The translations under genes and the position numbers were made by a program. From Candidatus Berkelbacteria bacterium (lineage in GTDB: Bacteria; Patescibacteriota; UBA1384; VFKW01), in NCBI GenBank assembly GCA_009885355.1, contig VFKW01000084.1:1-10314 (forward strand): 10,314 nt of DNA, read 5' to 3'. The first letter of the stretch is position 1. Each line of letters starts with the position of its first letter. Shown here in pieces: positions 1-5,834 of this stretch. The notes below the pieces were generated by a model. That model was not told the origin of the DNA. It did not search any database and saw nothing but the letters and a program-made list of their open reading frames with translations.

Positions 1-34
1 ATTGCTCCAAACTCTGGGTAATTAGAGCAATTTT

Positions 35-112
35 TGCTACAATAAACTCAAGTTAAATTATTGAGAATTTTGTTCAAAAATAGTTCGAGCTTGAGCGAGA
101 ACACACCACAAT
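35..112 (+). promoter_or_regulatory. Two stacked promoter-like boxes before a terminator
   Basis: An extended -10 box (TGC-TACAAT, 36-43) is followed within a few bases by a small CTCAA/TTGAG hairpin and AATTTT. A second box, CACAAT at 107-112, has TTCGAG 17 nt upstream (84-89) and is followed by a strong hairpin-T8. Either would start a very short RNA. The stretch from about 60 to 112 resembles 2083-2134, so it belongs to a repeated module. Promoter activity is inferred from box spacing only. Confidence 0.35.
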
Positions 113-119
113 GAAATTA

Positions 120-143
120 ACAGGTTTTAGACCTGTTTTTTTT
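120..143 (+). terminator. Rho-independent terminator
   Basis: A perfect 6-bp stem (ACAGGT, 5-nt loop, ACCTGT) runs into eight T residues. It isolates the nucleotidyltransferase pseudogene from upstream transcription. The AACAGGTTT at its 5' arm recurs at 854-862 and 1655-1663. Confidence 0.75.
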
Positions 144-173
144 GTATATCATATATGATATTTTGGAAATTTT

Positions 174-188
174 TGCTATCATTGACGT
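174..188 (+). promoter_or_regulatory. Extended -10 promoter for a leaderless gene
   Basis: TG-C-TATCAT (TG at 174-175, -10 hexamer at 177-182) lies exactly 6 nt before the ATG at 189, and no ribosome binding site fits between. Transcription would start at or next to the A of the ATG. The string TATCATTGACGTATGAAT closely matches TATAATTGACCCATGAAT at the DUF402 gene. Confidence 0.6.
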
Positions 189-728
189 ATGAATAATTTC
201 GAAATGATAGCTGAAGATGTTATTGGCTTTTCAACCCAAATGGAGAAAAATGGCATTGATTTTTGGATTGATGGTGGCTAGGGTATCGATTCATTGATTG
301 GTAGACAAACCCGCACACATGGTGATCTTGATATTGTCGTACAAGAAAAGGATGTGCCTGCTCTAAAGGAGATTCTTGAGCCTCAAGGTTATAAGATTTT
401 GAATCGCGACGATTTAGCCTACAATTATTTACATATGGCAGATGATAAGGGTCATGAAATAGATGTTACCGCTATTATATTTGATGAACATGGCAATGGT
501 ATTTGGGGGCCAATTGAAAATAATGAAATGAATCCTGCAGACTCATTTGCCGGACGGGGTACAATAAATAACCATTATGTGAAATGCATATCTTTGGAAT
601 ATGCTATTAAATTTCGATTAGATCATGAGCCATGGACACACGATATTGAAGATGTGAAAGTATTATGCGAGGAATTCAACTTATCAGTTCCAGTAAAATA
701 CCTAGGGGAAGATTTACTTAGTCATTAG
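189..728 (+). pseudogene. ANT(2'')/Lnu-type nucleotidyltransferase, broken by in-frame TAG
   Basis: Read through one stop, this encodes about 179 residues of the aminoglycoside/lincosamide nucleotidyltransferase type, close to the family's usual 160-180. Visible hallmarks are FWIDGG-stop-GID, a match to the family's IDGGWGVD; RQTRTHGDLDI with the catalytic Asp pair at codons 46 and 48; a third Asp in HEIDVTAI (codon 92); and a C-terminal KCISLEYAIKFRLDHEP...DIEDVKVLCEEF block. Codon 31 (279-281) is TAG where the family has Trp (TGG), a one-base change. The rest of the frame is intact to a normal TAG at 726-728, so the lesion looks recent, or is a sequencing error. Members adenylylate aminoglycosides or lincosamides, and many relatives have no known substrate. 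Restarting at the TTG at 294 would drop the conserved glycine motif and probably give an inactive protein. Confidence 0.85.
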
Positions 729-743
729 TATTCATAAAGATAA

Positions 744-893
744 AATTGTTAAAGTTCGTTATGTTCGTAAATTGTTTTTAAAATTAGTTTTCATTCAAGA
801 ATAATTTCAAAAAAGGTGTTCCAAATTTTTTGGCTTGGGTTCACCACGAAATTAACAGGTTTGCGACTGTATTTTTTTTATATACCTAATTTG
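744..893. repeat. Intergenic repeat module, copy A
   Basis: This non-coding spacer fills most of the gap between the nucleotidyltransferase pseudogene and the DUF402 gene. It shares a 13-nt identity, AATTGTTAAAGTT (744-756), with copy C (2886-2898). It has GTTCCAA at 818-824, as in copies B and C, with TCAA 23 nt before it. It ends in AACAGGTTT (854-862) and a weak hairpin (ACAG/CTGT) with an eight-T run that may terminate transcription. Its tail from CACCAC onward matches 104-143. No ORF is visible in it. Confidence 0.6.
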
Positions 894-953
894 TTTTTGG
901 AATCCTTGTCGTGAATCATGCCTAATATTTCTAACCCTATAGTTTTATCAGTG

Positions 954-968
954 TGGTATAATTGACCC
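954..968 (+). promoter_or_regulatory. Extended -10 promoter for the leaderless DUF402 gene
   Basis: TG-G-TATAAT, with a perfect -10 hexamer at 957-962, lies 6 nt before the ATG at 969. There is no convincing -35 box and no Shine-Dalgarno sequence, which fits an extended -10 promoter making leaderless mRNA. Confidence 0.7.
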
Positions 969-1451
969 ATGAATTTACATCCACCGAAACGAATTTCTAG
1001 TACTGAAGGTCTCGGTCTTAACACTACCAAGAAGTTAGATTGGGTGAGTGAGACGATTGCTTATGGAACTGAAATTTGGGGTAAGTTAGAAAAGCCTTGG
1101 CGGCAAGATGAGACAATCATTGCCCTGCCTGGGTATGTTTGGCGAACACGCTGGGAAGTTGGCAAGTCATATATTATCAACAAATATTTAGATAACAACG
1201 GAAAACTTGTGGGTATTTATTGTGATATTTGTCGACCGGTCGAGAAGAATGAGAATGGATTGGCATTTGATGACTTATATCTTGATGTTTGGCAACTTCC
1301 TGGTCAGGATCCTGTCATTCTTGATGAAGATGAGCTAGAAGAAGCAATATCTACTGGTTATATAAACAGTGAAGAAGCCGATATTGCTCGCCAGAATGCC
1401 GAATATGTAAAACAATTATTGCTTACTAATACTGAATTGCTCAACTTTTAA
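969..1451 (+). CDS. DUF402 domain protein
   Basis: This 160-aa protein looks like a DUF402 member, the family of FomD-type and Ntdp-type nucleotide phosphohydrolases. The diagnostic stretch runs from about residue 55 to 131: PGYVWRTRWEVGKSY, then GIYCDICRPVE (Asp86), then FDDLYLDVW (Asp101, Asp102, Asp106), then ILDEDELEEAISTGYI (acidic 119-122). These acidic residues are the likely divalent-metal ligands. Characterised relatives hydrolyse nucleoside di- or triphosphates, or release CMP from a biosynthetic intermediate; the substrate here cannot be told. No signal peptide or membrane segment is visible, so it is probably cytosolic. The ATG start is set by the perfect extended -10 box just 6 nt upstream. 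It stands alone, between repeat copies A and B. Confidence 0.85.
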   Translation: MNLHPPKRISSTEGLGLNTTKKLDWVSETIAYGTEIWGKLEKPWRQDETIIALPGYVWRTRWEVGKSYIINKYLDNNGKLVGIYCDICRPVEKNENGLAFDDLYLDVWQLPGQDPVILDEDELEEAISTGYINSEEADIARQNAEYVKQLLLTNTELLNF

Positions 1452-1479
1452 CTAAGTTATTAATATTTTAATCTTTGTA

Positions 1480-1605
1480 TATTTCTTTTAATACTGGATA
1501 CCACTCAAAAACAATATTGAAAAAGGGGTTCCAAATTATAGGACTTGGATCCACTAAGTCGCATATCGTTATTTAGTGTATTTTGAATAAAAGCCTAATT
1601 TCTAG
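1480..1605. repeat. Intergenic repeat module, copy B
   Basis: This module lies downstream of the DUF402 gene. It matches copy C at fixed distances: TGGATAC (1495-1501), then GTTCCAA 33 nt later (1528-1534), then GTCGCATA 30 nt after that (1558-1565). The spacings in copy C are identical. GGTTCCAA can pair imperfectly with TTGGATCC, giving a hairpin in the middle. Its end (TGTATTTT...CCTAATTT) also matches the end of copy A. Confidence 0.6.
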
Positions 1606-1670
1606 GGTAAAAGAGAACTGTCCCTTAAATCTTTCGTTAATCTATGCCCGATCTAACAGGTTTGAATCGG
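1604..1670. other. Non-coding spacer with two inverted repeats
   Basis: AGGG and CCCT flank AGAGAACTGT (about 1604-1625). Read on the other strand this gives GGGACAGTTCTCTTTTA, which from memory resembles sequences left beside REP-associated tyrosine transposases. It is followed by a 5-bp CCGAT/ATCGG hairpin (1648-1670) with AACAGGTTT in its loop. The hairpin sits just past the stop of the minus-strand gene but has no T run, so it is a poor terminator. Confidence 0.3.
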
Positions 1671-1680
1671 AATTGCAAAT

Positions 1681-2019
1681 TTATTCGTTTAAATAATTTT
1701 TTCGCAATTCTCTTAAATGTTCTTTTGTTTTTTTCCAATCTCGAGCTAAGTCTTTAATAATGCCAATGTCTTCGCCATAACAATCAAAAATATATCTCGA
1801 AACTATTTCAGTATACATAGGCCTTTTATAAGTGTCTTCGATTTTCATAGTTTGCTGTTGTTGTATTTCTTTGCCAATCTGGCGGACATTTAAATAATCA
1901 ATCTGCTGTAAATCGTCATCAAAAATATTTTGCAAAAATTCAACTGCCTTATTTGACTGCAAAGTGACAGTTTCGTCTGAGTAATATTCTAAATCAACTG
2001 GTCTATTTTCATATTCCAT
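1681..2019 (-). CDS. Hypothetical protein, 112 aa
   Basis: I do not recognise this gene. It would encode a 112-aa soluble, charged protein with no signal peptide or membrane segment. The N-terminal third is acidic, the centre is Gln-rich (KEIQQQQ), and the C-terminus is a Lys/Arg-rich probable helix (KKTKEHLRELRK). The start chosen is the ATG at 2019 rather than the GTG at 2025. An extended -10 box on the minus strand (TG-A-TAAAAT, 2034-2026) lies exactly 6 nt before that ATG, as for three neighbouring genes. It is the only minus-strand gene in the accessory block, convergent with DUF402 and divergent from the RidA-like gene. The matching promoter design argues that it is real. Confidence 0.6.
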   Translation of the reverse strand: MEYENRPVDLEYYSDETVTLQSNKAVEFLQNIFDDDLQQIDYLNVRQIGKEIQQQQTMKIEDTYKRPMYTEIVSRYIFDCYGEDIGIIKDLARDWKKTKEHLRELRKNYLNE

Positions 2020-2034
2020 ATGCACATTTTATCA
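2020..2034 (-). promoter_or_regulatory. Extended -10 promoter for the leaderless 112-aa gene
   Basis: On the minus strand, TG-A-TAAAAT (hexamer 2031-2026) is followed by 6 nt and the ATG at 2019, with no Shine-Dalgarno sequence between. Confidence 0.45.
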
Positions 2035-2082
2035 TATTTAGCCTGATATTAAAATGTTTTTATTCCAAAACCACCTAAGCTA

Positions 2083-2170
2083 AGAATTTTCTTGTTCGAA
2101 AAAAGTTCGAGCGGAATCGAGAGCATGCTACAATAGAAAGATCAGCTTTTGACTAGTCTTTTACTGTATT
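2083..2170 (+). promoter_or_regulatory. Repeated promoter-hairpin module before the RidA-like gene
   Basis: TTCGAG (2106-2111), a 17-nt gap and an extended -10 box (TGC-TACAAT, 2126-2134) are followed by an imperfect hairpin around AGATCAG/CTAGTCT, a short T run, then TGTATTC. The same order and much of the sequence are found at about 60-150: AATTTT, GTTC, AAAA, AGTTCGAGC, CACAAT, hairpin, Ts, TGTAT. If used, it gives the RidA-like mRNA a leader of about 110 nt. A second weak -10 (TATACT, 2212-2217) lies nearer the gene. Confidence 0.45.
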
Positions 2171-2250
2171 CAAAGTAAGTGTTAGATCTAGCCCTATAAA
2201 TGTAATTGAGTTATACTAGAGATGCAAAAAGCTTATAAAAGAGGAGAAAA

Positions 2251-2658
2251 ATGATAAAAGAATCAATTTATCCAGAAGATTGGCAAAAAATAAGAGGGTT
2301 TTGTTCTCCAGCGATAAAGCTTGACATAGGCAATGCCGAACTTATCTTTGTGTCTGGCCAGCAAATTGCAAAGAATGAAAACAGCGAAGCAATAACGGAT
2401 GATATTGTTGAGCAGACAGAATATGTATTTCAACAGCTGGAGAAAATATTAAATAGCGCAGGGGCTAGTCTTGATGATGTTGTAAAAGCGCAAATATTTC
2501 TGACCGATATTAATGATTTTGAAAAAGTGTCGTCAATACGAGATAAATATTTCGCGAAAAGTAAACCCGTCAGTACTTTAGTCGAAGTAAATGCGATGAC
2601 ACGCAGAGGCGCCAAAGTCGAAATTGAAGTAACTGCGATAAAAGAGAAATCAAAGTAA
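2251..2658 (+). CDS. RidA/YjgF/UK114 superfamily protein, atypical
   Basis: This 135-aa protein has the size and layout of the RidA (YjgF/YER057c/UK114) superfamily: a FVSGQQIA strand, a helix with TEYVFQQLEKILNSAGASLDDVVKAQIFLTD split around the usual loop, a second helix (residues 88-102), and a C-terminal VEVNAM...AKVEIEVTAI strand. True RidA enamine/imine deaminases have Arg in PARSCVEV to hold the substrate carboxylate; here the aligned stretch is PVSTLVEV, with Ser at about 108. It therefore probably belongs to a non-RidA subgroup of unknown activity. Members are normally cytosolic trimers. Unlike its leaderless neighbours, it has a strong ribosome site (AGAGGAG) 5-6 nt before the ATG. 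A decayed HAD gene starts 23 nt downstream. Confidence 0.88.
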   Translation: MIKESIYPEDWQKIRGFCSPAIKLDIGNAELIFVSGQQIAKNENSEAITDDIVEQTEYVFQQLEKILNSAGASLDDVVKAQIFLTDINDFEKVSSIRDKYFAKSKPVSTLVEVNAMTRRGAKVEIEVTAIKEKSK

Positions 2659-2681
2659 GAAAAAATTTATAGGATTTTAAT

Positions 2682-2823
2682 ATGATCAAGGCCGTTATTT
2701 TTGATAGAGATGGAATGTATCGTTATTTATAACGAATATACTAAAAACCAAGATTTTACAGGTGCTTTCAAGGTAGTAGAATCAGCAGATAAAATTAATC
2801 TTAAAGAAGTAATTGATTTATAG
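2682..2823 (+). pseudogene. Decayed HAD-family hydrolase remnant
   Basis: An ATG opens the reading MIKAVIFDRDG, a typical haloacid dehalogenase motif I with its DxD nucleophile pair, but the frame stops at TAA (2730-2732) after 16 codons. Skipping one base after the GGA at 2712-2714 restores an open frame (CIVIYNEYTKNQDF...KEVIDL) that ends at TAG (2821-2823). The same frame then stays open through KAKNRFGSRLGNTN before running into repeat copy C. It looks like the 5' part of a HAD gene, frameshifted and truncated, and possibly once translated with the RidA-like gene just upstream. It is too short to be functional. Confidence 0.6.
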
Positions 2824-2885
2824 AAAGCTAAAAATCGATTTGGTTCCCGTCTTGGTAATACAAACATATTTATCTTAATATATAT

Positions 2886-3010
2886 AATTGTTAAAGTTAT
2901 TATTTCGTTTTTAAGATTGGATACTAAATCAAGATATGATCAAATATAGAGTTCCAAGCTCTAGGCCTTAGGTCTATAAGGTCGCATAGAGACAGAATTT
3001 AGTATTTAGG
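2886..3010. repeat. Intergenic repeat module, copy C
   Basis: This module sits between the HAD remnant and the intact HAD-like gene. AATTGTTAAAGTT (2886-2898) is identical to copy A. TGGATAC (2918-2924), GTTCCAA (2951-2957) and GTCGCATA (2981-2988) keep the exact 33- and 30-nt spacings of copy B. Two local hairpins, TAGAG/CTCTA and CCTTA/TAAGG, replace the central hairpin of copy B, so base pairing seems kept while sequence drifts. Confidence 0.6.
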
Positions 3011-3044
3011 CTTAGGTCTGACTTTTTAATTTTTTTTTGGTTTG

Positions 3045-3059
3045 TGGTATGATTATTAT
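3045..3059 (+). promoter_or_regulatory. Extended -10 promoter for the leaderless HAD-like gene
   Basis: TG-G-TATGAT (hexamer 3048-3053) lies 6 nt before the ATG at 3060, preceded by a T-rich tract. There is no ribosome binding site. Confidence 0.6.
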
Positions 3060-3644
3060 ATGATTAAATATATTTTTGATTTTGATGATGTGCTTTTTTA
3101 TAATACTTCTAAGTTTAAAAAGCATATGTATAAATGTTTTGAAGAGATTGGCGTCTCTTGTGACGCGATAAAAACATATTATCAAGAGGAGCGCGATAAG
3201 GGCTTTGTTTTGAGAAATTTGGTTATTTCAGTCATTGATGGAGAAAAAATAAGTTCAGTGAATGTAGACGAATTAATTGAAAAAATAATGGTAGAGTGTA
3301 AGAATTTTGTTAATAATGAATTGATAGATAAGATAAAAATACTAGGTGCGGAACATTGTTATATGGTGACGCATGGGGTGACAGAATACCAGATGGAGAA
3401 AATAAATAGGACTGGGATAAGATCACTTTTTTGCAATATTGTCGTCGTTCAGGATACTAAAAAATGGAGCATTGAAGATATTTGTGAAAATTTTATAAAT
3501 GATGAAGTTGTTTTTGTTGATGATAAGGAGAAGCGATTTGTTGATCTCGATTTTGAAAAATATCCAAATTTGAGAATAGTGCATTATGTTGGACGGGAAA
3601 ATATTGCGGATATATTTAAAGAAAATTCGTTCGTAAAAGTGTAA
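3060..3644 (+). CDS. HAD-like hydrolase family protein
   Basis: This 194-aa protein has haloacid dehalogenase-type motifs. IFDFDDVLF near the N-terminus carries the Asp7/Asp9 pair of motif I, with Asp in place of the usual Gly and Val next. YMVTHG supplies the Ser/Thr position of motif II (Thr104). KK at 135-136 could be motif III Lys, and VVFVDDKEKR supplies the acidic pair of motif IV (Asp154, Asp155). Residues 14-90 are helical and would be a small cap. It is most likely a cytosolic phosphatase of unknown substrate. The ATG at 3060 is preferred over an upstream TTG (3042) because the promoter box overlaps that extension. It is not closely similar to the HAD remnant upstream, so the two are not an obvious duplicate pair. 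Confidence 0.75.
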   Translation: MIKYIFDFDDVLFYNTSKFKKHMYKCFEEIGVSCDAIKTYYQEERDKGFVLRNLVISVIDGEKISSVNVDELIEKIMVECKNFVNNELIDKIKILGAEHCYMVTHGVTEYQMEKINRTGIRSLFCNIVVVQDTKKWSIEDICENFINDEVVFVDDKEKRFVDLDFEKYPNLRIVHYVGRENIADIFKENSFVKV

Positions 3645-3696
3645 ATATAATCTTAGCAGATAAATGATTTTTTTTATCCATCAAGGTTGATACGCA

Positions 3697-3877
3697 GTTA
3701 GCTTGCTTCGTGCGAATATTCTCCTCCAGTCGTCATTCCGGTCGGGAAGGGTTCCTAGAACCGGAATCCAGGAAACTTTACAAATGGATCCCGGATATTC
3801 TCTCCATTTGTCGAGATAAACTTGTGCCACCCGCTTCCGGGATGACGATGTGGGGCATGATACCCCGTCAGCTTGCT
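3697..3877. repeat. Palindromic (MITE-like) repeat element
   Basis: An 11-bp inverted repeat with one mismatch, CGTCATTCCGG (3731-3741) and CCGGGATGACG (3837-3847), encloses further perfect stems: ATTCCGG/CCGGAAT (3735-3741, 3761-3767), ACAAATGGA/TCCATTTGT (3780-3788, 3803-3811) and ATCCCGG/CCGGGAT (3788-3794, 3837-3843). It is markedly more GC-rich than its surroundings. Near-identical 11-mers, GTTAGCTTGCT (3697-3707) and GTCAGCTTGCT (3867-3877), flank it directly. There is no ORF inside. It fits a non-autonomous palindromic intergenic element of the kind that starts TGTCATTCC and ends GGAATGACA in many genomes. Confidence 0.7.
3852..3866 (-). terminator. Weak hairpin after the cobalamin-regulated operon
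   Basis: GGGG, a 7-nt loop and CCCC form a short GC stem about 20 nt past the stop of the toroid gene. There is no T run, so termination is uncertain. It may just be part of the palindromic element. Confidence 0.25.
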
Positions 3878-3887
3878 GTTGGGTAGT

Positions 3888-5195
3888 TTATTTATTGTTG
3901 GTTTTTCTAATTTTTATTAAGTTGAATATTTGTCCGATAATCAGGATGATTGCGGCTAAAAATATTGATAGATATGTAAGTTTGTTATTTTTAGTGGATG
4001 TGCCTTTTACTTGTGGCTTTGGTTTGGATTTATTTTCTAGTTTTTCTTCTTTTTTTGGTTGTTTGTCTATTGTGGGGCTTAAAATTTTGAATTCGGATGT
4101 TTCTTTTTGGGGAATGATATTTGTTTCGTCTATTGTGACTGGATAGATAATTGGTGCTGGGGTTTCTTTTATAGTTTCGATGATTGGTTTTATTTCTGTT
4201 TTTATAATCGGATCGGTTGGAATAGTTTCAGTTTTGATAAAGGATTTTAAATCATCATTTTTTGGTAAGGGAAAACTTTTTTCTGACAGGGCAAATAAGG
4301 CGTCGAGGGTAAATCCGAAAGTATCTTCAGTGTTTTTGATTTGGTATGGGAATGATCCGTCGTCGTTTTGAAGATTAATTAAGTAGTCAATTGGTGATAA
4401 ATCATTGACGTACCAATATTTTTCGGTGTCATTTAGAGTAAATGATTGATTATCTAGAGAGTATATACCACGGATGACCCATGAAGTGGAAGAGACATCT
4501 GAGGAAACGCCAGCAGTCCAGCCGAAGCCGGCATCGGTGGGATTTTGAGTATTTTTAAGAAATGTCTTAGCTTTTACTATCGCATCTTCGATGATCGGAT
4601 CGCTTGATTGGAGGGATTTCAAGGCTTCGATAGTGGTGGCAGTCATGTCTGGACTTGATCCCCAACCAATCCCCCATCCAAATCCGCCGTCCTCGGATTG
4701 GTTGTCTAGTATATACTTTGTTTCATTTATTATTGTTTCATTATCAATAGCTATACCAGCTGATCTCAGGGCGATGATGCTAAAAATATCGTCGTTTAAA
4801 TATATGGGATCATTCCAAGCTGGGTCGTTTAAATAATTAATAAGCTTTGTTGACTCTTGGTCTATGAGAATCGGATTTGAAATATTTAGAGCTGACAATA
4901 CCATGAGATATTTTTCCTGATCGCCGATTGTTTTAATATTTAAATTGTTTAGGTAATAGTCGACGAGTGATTTGTCTGTTTTTATCATGGTCGATGGATC
5001 GTAGCCGGCGGCGGTAATGGCAAGAATCGCCCAAGCGTTGTCTTTGTTTTTGATCGAGCCGTTGTCTTGTTGCTGGGATTGTAAATATTTTAAAGCGTTT
5101 TGAATGGCGGTTTGCCTTGGGGATAATTCTTCACCGTGAGCCTTGAAGGGTAATAAGCAGATGATAATGGCGATTGTGAGGATGAGTTTTTTCAT
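3888..5195 (-). CDS. Exported alpha/alpha-toroid protein, probable cobalamin binder
   Basis: This 435-aa protein has an N-terminal signal peptide (about 1-21). A helical repeat domain (25-305) follows, with recurring prenyltransferase/squalene-oxidase-type turns: QQQDNGS (41-47), NQSEDGGFGW (165-174), TQNPTDAGFGW (216-226) and LQNDDGSFPY (275-284). Then come a Pro/Lys/Thr-rich stalk (306-405) and a membrane helix (407-427) ending in KIRKTNNK, a stop-transfer anchor. The Asp-rich catalytic motif of squalene-hopene cyclases is absent. This toroid is the fold of the alpha domain of transcobalamin and intrinsic factor. Being second in an operon led by a cobalamin riboswitch and a DUF4430 protein, it is inferred to hold cobalamin on the outer face of the membrane. 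AAAGG lies 5 nt before the ATG, 54 nt after the DUF4430 stop. The fold is well supported; the ligand is inferred from context. Confidence 0.85.
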   Translation of the reverse strand: MKKLILTIAIIICLLPFKAHGEELSPRQTAIQNALKYLQSQQQDNGSIKNKDNAWAILAITAAGYDPSTMIKTDKSLVDYYLNNLNIKTIGDQEKYLMVLSALNISNPILIDQESTKLINYLNDPAWNDPIYLNDDIFSIIALRSAGIAIDNETIINETKYILDNQSEDGGFGWGIGWGSSPDMTATTIEALKSLQSSDPIIEDAIVKAKTFLKNTQNPTDAGFGWTAGVSSDVSSTSWVIRGIYSLDNQSFTLNDTEKYWYVNDLSPIDYLINLQNDDGSFPYQIKNTEDTFGFTLDALFALSEKSFPLPKNDDLKSFIKTETIPTDPIIKTEIKPIIETIKETPAPIIYPVTIDETNIIPQKETSEFKILSPTIDKQPKKEEKLENKSKPKPQVKGTSTKNNKLTYLSIFLAAIILIIGQIFNLIKIRKTNNK

Positions 5196-5217
5196 AAAGA
5201 CCTTTCTGGTAATTAGA

Positions 5218-5241
5218 TCCCGAAACGAGTTCGGGATGACA
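5218..5241. repeat. Short palindrome related to the palindromic element
   Basis: A perfect 7-bp stem, TCCCGAA (5218-5224) and TTCGGGA (5230-5236), with a 5-nt loop is followed by TGACA. On the minus strand it begins TGTCATCCCGAA, echoing the ends of the 3731-3847 element. It lies in the operon's 54-nt intergenic gap, so the transcript carries a hairpin between the two genes. Confidence 0.55.
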
Positions 5242-5249
5242 GGTATTGG

Positions 5250-5834
5250 TTATTTTTCGTATTTCCATTCGATGATGTCATTGGTATATACTTTTTGCTG
5301 ACTGGCTCCAAGTGGTGATCGTTTACCATTTATATATAAAAACCAGTATATACTTTTATCATTTTTAATTTGGTTAATTTCGTTTATAAATTCACCATAA
5401 GTATAGCTTTTTGAAACGTAGTTTAAGTATTTTTTTGATTGGGCTGATTTCATGATGTCAATTACTGTCGTGCTTTGTAATAGGTCAATTTTGTAACTGT
5501 TAGTTTCTTGATAGGTAATTTTTAATGTCACTTGATCGACTTTAACTTCTTGGTCCGGTGGTTTTGAATTTGTAATGATGGTCGGAATTGGTGTCGATGT
5601 GGTCTTTGGCGCTATTGTTTTTGATTGGGATTTTGTCTTTGGAGGCGGATCTTTGGTTTTTGTTGCGATTGTATTGGTTGGTATTATTGGTGTGGGATTT
5701 GACTGCACTTGTGTCTTTTTGGTCGTTGACAATAATTGAAGAGTTTTTTCTTGCGGCGTCAGATATTTGAAAAGCGAAAAGCTGGCGATCAATAAGAGAA
5801 GTATTAAAATTAAATAATTTTTGATTTTGAACAT
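5250..5834 (-). CDS. Membrane-anchored DUF4430 (transcobalamin C-terminal-like) protein
   Basis: This 194-aa protein has a short N-terminus and an uncleaved-looking hydrophobic anchor (about 7-22). A Pro/Thr/Lys-rich stalk (28-98) follows. The globular C-terminus (about 100-194) has the pattern of DUF4430, the domain related to the C-terminal beta domain of transcobalamin and intrinsic factor: TVIDIMKSA, YGEFINEINQI, then WFLYINGKRSPLGASQQKVYTNDIIEWKYE. The small domain would sit outside the membrane and could close over cobalamin held by the toroid protein encoded next. The start is the ATG at 5834, with AAGGA 6 nt upstream; the TTG at 5858 lies inside the regulatory hairpin and is rejected. 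It is the first gene after a cobalamin riboswitch. Domain and topology are well supported; cobalamin binding is inferred. Confidence 0.85.
   Translation of the reverse strand: MFKIKNYLILILLLLIASFSLFKYLTPQEKTLQLLSTTKKTQVQSNPTPIIPTNTIATKTKDPPPKTKSQSKTIAPKTTSTPIPTIITNSKPPDQEVKVDQVTLKITYQETNSYKIDLLQSTTVIDIMKSAQSKKYLNYVSKSYTYGEFINEINQIKNDKSIYWFLYINGKRSPLGASQQKVYTNDIIEWKYEK

Noticed and set aside
279..281. TAG recoded as an amino acid (alternative genetic code)
   Set aside because: TAG is the normal terminator of this same gene (726-728) and of eno (8478-8480). TGA also ends gpmI, so the UGA-glycine code of some CPR lineages does not apply either.
1520..1566. tRNA-like segment around GGGGTTCCAAATT
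   Set aside because: It recalls a T-arm, but no acceptor stem, anticodon arm or cloverleaf can be formed around it in any copy.
744..3010. Integron attC sites between the accessory genes
   Set aside because: The gene-spacer-gene layout is suggestive, but I could not find a RYYYAAC...GTTRRRY pair at consistent positions in the modules (GTTCCAA and GTTCGAG do not fit GTTRRRY), and no integrase is in the window.
744..3010. CRISPR array
   Set aside because: The repeats are few, imperfect, separated by genes, and without uniform spacers.
3850..4836. Hydrophobic plus-strand open frames opposite the toroid gene
   Set aside because: They are antisense shadows of a well-supported minus-strand gene and have no ribosome sites or recognisable domains.
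3888..5195. Squalene-hopene cyclase or other terpene cyclase
   Set aside because: The repeat turns match, but the protein is much shorter than a cyclase, lacks the Asp-rich catalytic motif, and has a signal peptide and a C-terminal anchor after a stalk.
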